A stretch of 7,776 nt of DNA, taken from NCBI GenBank assembly GCA_964588175.1, contig CAZPNW010000012.1, positions 1 to 7,776 of the forward strand, read 5' to 3'. Origin of the DNA: JBAZTA01 sp964588175. Its GTDB lineage: Bacteria > Omnitrophota > Gorgyraeia > Gygaellales > Profunditerraquicolaceae. Below are positions 5,903 to 7,776 of the stretch, one piece after another. The translations under genes and the position numbers were made by a program. Under the pieces are notes generated by a model. That model was not told the origin of the DNA. It saw nothing but the letters and a program-made list of their open reading frames with translations, and did no database searches. Numbering within the stretch: the first letter of the stretch is position 1; every line of letters begins with the position of its first letter.

Positions 5903-6197
5903 TATAAAGTCTAAAGTTTAAAGACTAAATAACAAAGGAAGCTCAAAGACTAAAGATTCCTGCCTGCCGGCAGGTAGGAAATCTTAAAATTACGCCTTAA
6001 ACCTTTGACCTTCCTTTGTTATTTAAACTTGAATGAGGAATGCCTCTGGCGCTTATGCCTCACTAATTCTTGCTTTGCAAAAATAGCCACGAGCTTGTCG
6101 AAGGGTTAGACTTTATCATTAACGCTATATTACCTAACTACTTAACCTAACAACCATACTAACTGCTTAACCTTTACCTTAACCCAAAAACCGGTCT
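5903..6197. repeat. AT-rich long repeat, copy B (upstream side of cspA), with insertions
   Basis: It is a second copy of the repeat at 5126-5315. Its inverted arms are cleaner: 5927-5948 and 6003-6024 are complementary at 21 of 22 positions. The 92-bp tail 6106-6197 matches copy A at 85 of 92 positions. Two interruptions distinguish it: a 20-bp palindrome at 5959-5978, and about 80 bases at roughly 6026-6105 that include GAGCTTGTCGAAGG. No gene is seen here. Confidence 0.75.
5959..5978. repeat. 20-bp near-palindrome CCTGCCTGCCGGCAGGTAGG
   Basis: It is 19/20 identical to 3090-3109. It sits at the apex of the inverted repeat of copy B, where copy A has only AT-rich sequence, which suggests a separate insertion into that repeat. 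Confidence 0.7.
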
Positions 6198-6206
6198 ATC
6201 TATTTT

Positions 6207-6256
6207 AAGACCTGGTCTTTTCAATAATACAGAACTACAACCCAAGACCAGGTCTT
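6207..6256. repeat. 13-bp inverted repeat whose arms are themselves palindromic
   Basis: AAGACCTGGTCTT (6207-6219) and AAGACCAGGTCTT (6244-6256) are exact complements separated by 24 bases. Each arm is also a palindrome around its central base, so they double as direct repeats. It starts 10 bases beyond the hydrogenase-like small-subunit stop codon and could terminate that operon, although a T-run is missing. Confidence 0.7.
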
Positions 6257-6266
6257 AGGAATAAAA

Positions 6267-6953
6267 TCACTTCTCTGCTCCCTGCTTTATCCTGCCGATG
6301 AGCCGCAGGAAGCCATCGAGGATGGTCAAGGGATGCGGCGGACAACCCGGAATATAGAGGTCAACAGGCATAAGCGCCTCCAATCCCCGGGACGATTCAG
6401 GCCCGTCGGCAAAAATGCCTCCGGATATCGCGCAGGCGCCGACCGCGATCACGATCTTTGGATCAGGGATCGCCTCATAAGTTCTGATCAAGGCGTCCTT
6501 CATATTGCGCGGCAGAGGCCCCGTGACCACGATCCCGTCAGCATGGCGCGGTGAGGCTACAAACTGTATACCAAACCGGCTCAGGTCAAAGACCGGAGTA
6601 TTCAAGACATTGATATCCGCCTCGCAAGAGTTACATCCTCCGGCGGATACTTGACGAAGTTTAAGGGAGCGGCCGAAAAGCTTGCGGATATCCTCCTTTA
6701 AAGCATGCGCTAAAATATACTCATCCCCTTTAAGCACAAGATCATTACGATTAGATACGGCCATCCGGAAATCATTGGAGTATTGCATACCGCTGTCAGG
6801 GACAAATGTATTCGCCCCCAAGTCAACGCCTGCCCCCTGCCCGGCGATGATTGGCCGGCCGCGGTAACGCGCAGGCAGAACCGGGAGCTTTCCTTTCGGG
6901 AACGCCAAGGTCCGGCGCCCTTGTTTAAAACGCGTGAGAAGAATTTTCAACAT
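6267..6953 (-). CDS. Hydrogenase-like small subunit (NuoB/HycG family) with a cysteine-free HycF-like N-terminus
   Basis: Residues about 95-225 of this 228-residue protein are a NuoB/HycG-type small subunit, which holds one [4Fe-4S] cluster next to the large subunit in membrane-bound hydrogenases and complex I. C107 and C110 (GGCNSCEAD), C174 (VGACAISGG) and C204 (IPGCPPHP) are the four expected ligands. Residues 1-35 (MLKILLTRFKQG, then RYRGRPI) resemble the start of HycF-like polyferredoxins, and 57-78 (QYSNDFRMAV, then DLVLKGD) resemble their end. The eight-cysteine ferredoxin middle has shrunk to about 20 residues with no cysteine. The protein therefore looks like a HycF-HycG fusion that lost two clusters. 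The ATG at 6953 has AAAGGG upstream and lies 9 bases after the large-subunit stop, so the two are co-translated. Energy-converting hydrogenase-related (Ehr) complexes are the nearest match I recall; I cannot exclude another group 4 type. Confidence 0.88.
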   Translation of the reverse strand: MLKILLTRFKQGRRTLAFPKGKLPVLPARYRGRPIIAGQGAGVDLGANTFVPDSGMQYSNDFRMAVSNRNDLVLKGDEYILAHALKEDIRKLFGRSLKLRQVSAGGCNSCEADINVLNTPVFDLSRFGIQFVASPRHADGIVVTGPLPRNMKDALIRTYEAIPDPKIVIAVGACAISGGIFADGPESSRGLEALMPVDLYIPGCPPHPLTILDGFLRLIGRIKQGAEK

Positions 6954-6962
6954 ATGAGCCCT

Positions 6963-7776
6963 TTATAGATCATGTCCACAATACGACAAATTAAAACTCT
7001 TGTTACATAAGGGAAAATCCGAGATCTCCTGGTTACGCATCGCCATGGCCAGGCCCTGCCAGTTATTAAACGACGGGTCCTTGATCTTATAGCGGGTGAA
7101 TCCAGCCTTCCCATCGGTTATCCCGACATGCATGATCTCTCCTCTCCAGCCTTCCACCAGAGAAACAGCCAGGGCCTCCTGCCTCATCATTCCGACGGTG
7201 ACCATGACCTCGCCTTTTGGCAGCGCAGGCAGCGCCTTTAACAGGAACTCCAGCGATCGCATCACTTCCTGACGGCGCACCAAAGCCCGCGCATAGACAT
7301 CACCGGTGGCGGCAAGTGAAATGGGGATATGATAGAACTGCCACATCCCCGATGAATACTCGATACGCGCGTCGTGTTCCAGGGAGCTGGCGCGCGCCGC
7401 AAGTCCCACCAATCCGTACTTTTTCGCGTTCTTAGGAGAAACCACCCCTATCCCTTCAAAACGCGCCAGCACCGAAGGGCGGGTGAATAAAAGTTCACTG
7501 ACATCCTCAAATTCTTTTTTGTAAGTTTTAAGCTTACGGCAAAGCTCATCGGACATTTCACCGTCGATATCGAAGAGGACGCCGCCCGGACGGCACAATC
7601 CTTTTCCGAAACGATTGCCCGTGACCGTTAAAAGCAGGTTCAAATAATCGCCCCGCATGCGGCCGAAATACTCACTGGTCGGCATAAAACCGGCATCTCG
7701 TCCTAACGCGCCCAGATCGCCCACATGATTAGCCAAACGCTCCAACTCCAGGCAGACCGCGCCGATAGCCTGCGCC
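6963..7776 (-). CDS. Hydrogenase-like large subunit (NuoD/HycE family), C-terminal 270 residues
   Basis: The frame is open to the window edge, so the true start is outside; a TTG at 7745 lies within conserved sequence and is not taken as the start. ELERLANHVGDLGALGRDAGF (visible residues 10-30) is the NuoD/HycE large-subunit signature that follows the first metal-ligand motif, which is itself beyond the edge. The C-terminal part contains KIKDPSFNNW and ends in FPLCNKSFNLSYCGHDL. Group 4 [NiFe]-hydrogenases end in DPCxxC; here the two cysteines are ten residues apart and the motif is absent, which argues against a normal Ni-Fe site. It pairs with the small subunit encoded 9 bases downstream, and the complex would sit on the inner face of the cytoplasmic membrane. 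Proton-translocating membrane subunits would be expected upstream, outside the window. Confidence 0.88.
   Translation of the reverse strand, partial: AQAIGAVCLELERLANHVGDLGALGRDAGFMPTSEYFGRMRGDYLNLLLTVTGNRFGKGLCRPGGVLFDIDGEMSDELCRKLKTYKKEFEDVSELLFTRPSVLARFEGIGVVSPKNAKKYGLVGLAARASSLEHDARIEYSSGMWQFYHIPISLAATGDVYARALVRRQEVMRSLEFLLKALPALPKGEVMVTVGMMRQEALAVSLVEGWRGEIMHVGITDGKAGFTRYKIKDPSFNNWQGLAMAMRNQEISDFPLCNKSFNLSYCGHDL

Noticed and set aside
7743..7745. TTG as start of the large-subunit gene
   Set aside because: The frame continues upstream to the window edge and reads AQAIGAVCLELER, continuous with the family's conserved segment. The gene is simply cut by the edge.

Overview
The window is bacterial and every supported gene lies on the minus strand. 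The cold-shock protein, the Uup-type ABC-F ATPase and the hydrogenase-like (group 4 / complex I-related) subunits are all bacterial in type. The intergenic DNA is full of short GC-rich palindromes such as CCTGCCTGCCGGCAGGTAGG and of AT-rich repeats. I associate that style with uncultured lineages such as Omnitrophota. The placement is a low-confidence guess from sequence style, with no phylogeny behind it.

Layout from left to right. (1) Positions 1-2642 hold a three-gene restriction-modification-like operon, read from right to left. It starts with a short SAM-binding N6-adenine methylase subunit (1974-2642). This overlaps an Eco57I-like methylase subunit with NPPY and a Cys4 zinc-ribbon-like insert (473-1987). 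That gene overlaps the start of a T5orf172/GIY-YIG nuclease plus helicase protein whose C-terminal part runs off the window (1-480). The genes are visibly more AT-rich than the hydrogenase genes at the other end, which fits an acquired defence module. (2) Positions 2643-3181 contain no gene. They hold a terminator-like hairpin, a stretch rich in CCGGAT/ATCCGG, a complex multi-hairpin repeat and two 20-bp palindromes. (3) Positions 3182-5074 encode Uup, a two-domain ABC-F ATPase. (4) Positions 5075-5387 contain no gene, only an AT-rich repeat and the cspA terminator. (5) Positions 5388-5588 encode a CspA-family cold-shock protein with an excellent ribosome binding site. (6) Positions 5589-6266 contain no gene. 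They hold the long cspA leader, with a second copy of the multi-hairpin repeat, an intrinsic terminator and a near-consensus promoter, followed by the second copy of the AT-rich repeat. (7) Positions 6267-7776 hold the 3' end of an operon for a membrane-bound hydrogenase-like (Ehr/Hyc/Ech type) complex: the small subunit and, upstream of it, a partial large subunit.

How the parts work together. The first three genes look like one defence unit. The two methylase proteins have complementary motif sets, and the helicase-nuclease would be the restricting partner. The last two genes are translationally adjacent and form the electron-transfer and catalytic-fold pair of one complex. The sequence suggests a derived complex: the ferredoxin-like segment at the N-terminus of the small subunit has lost all its cysteines, and the C-terminus of the large subunit lacks the usual CxxC nickel-ligand motif. 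The most unusual non-coding material is a 75-bp folded repeat present twice (72/75 identical), a 20-bp palindrome that interrupts other hairpins or repeats cleanly, and direct repeats that bracket cspA.
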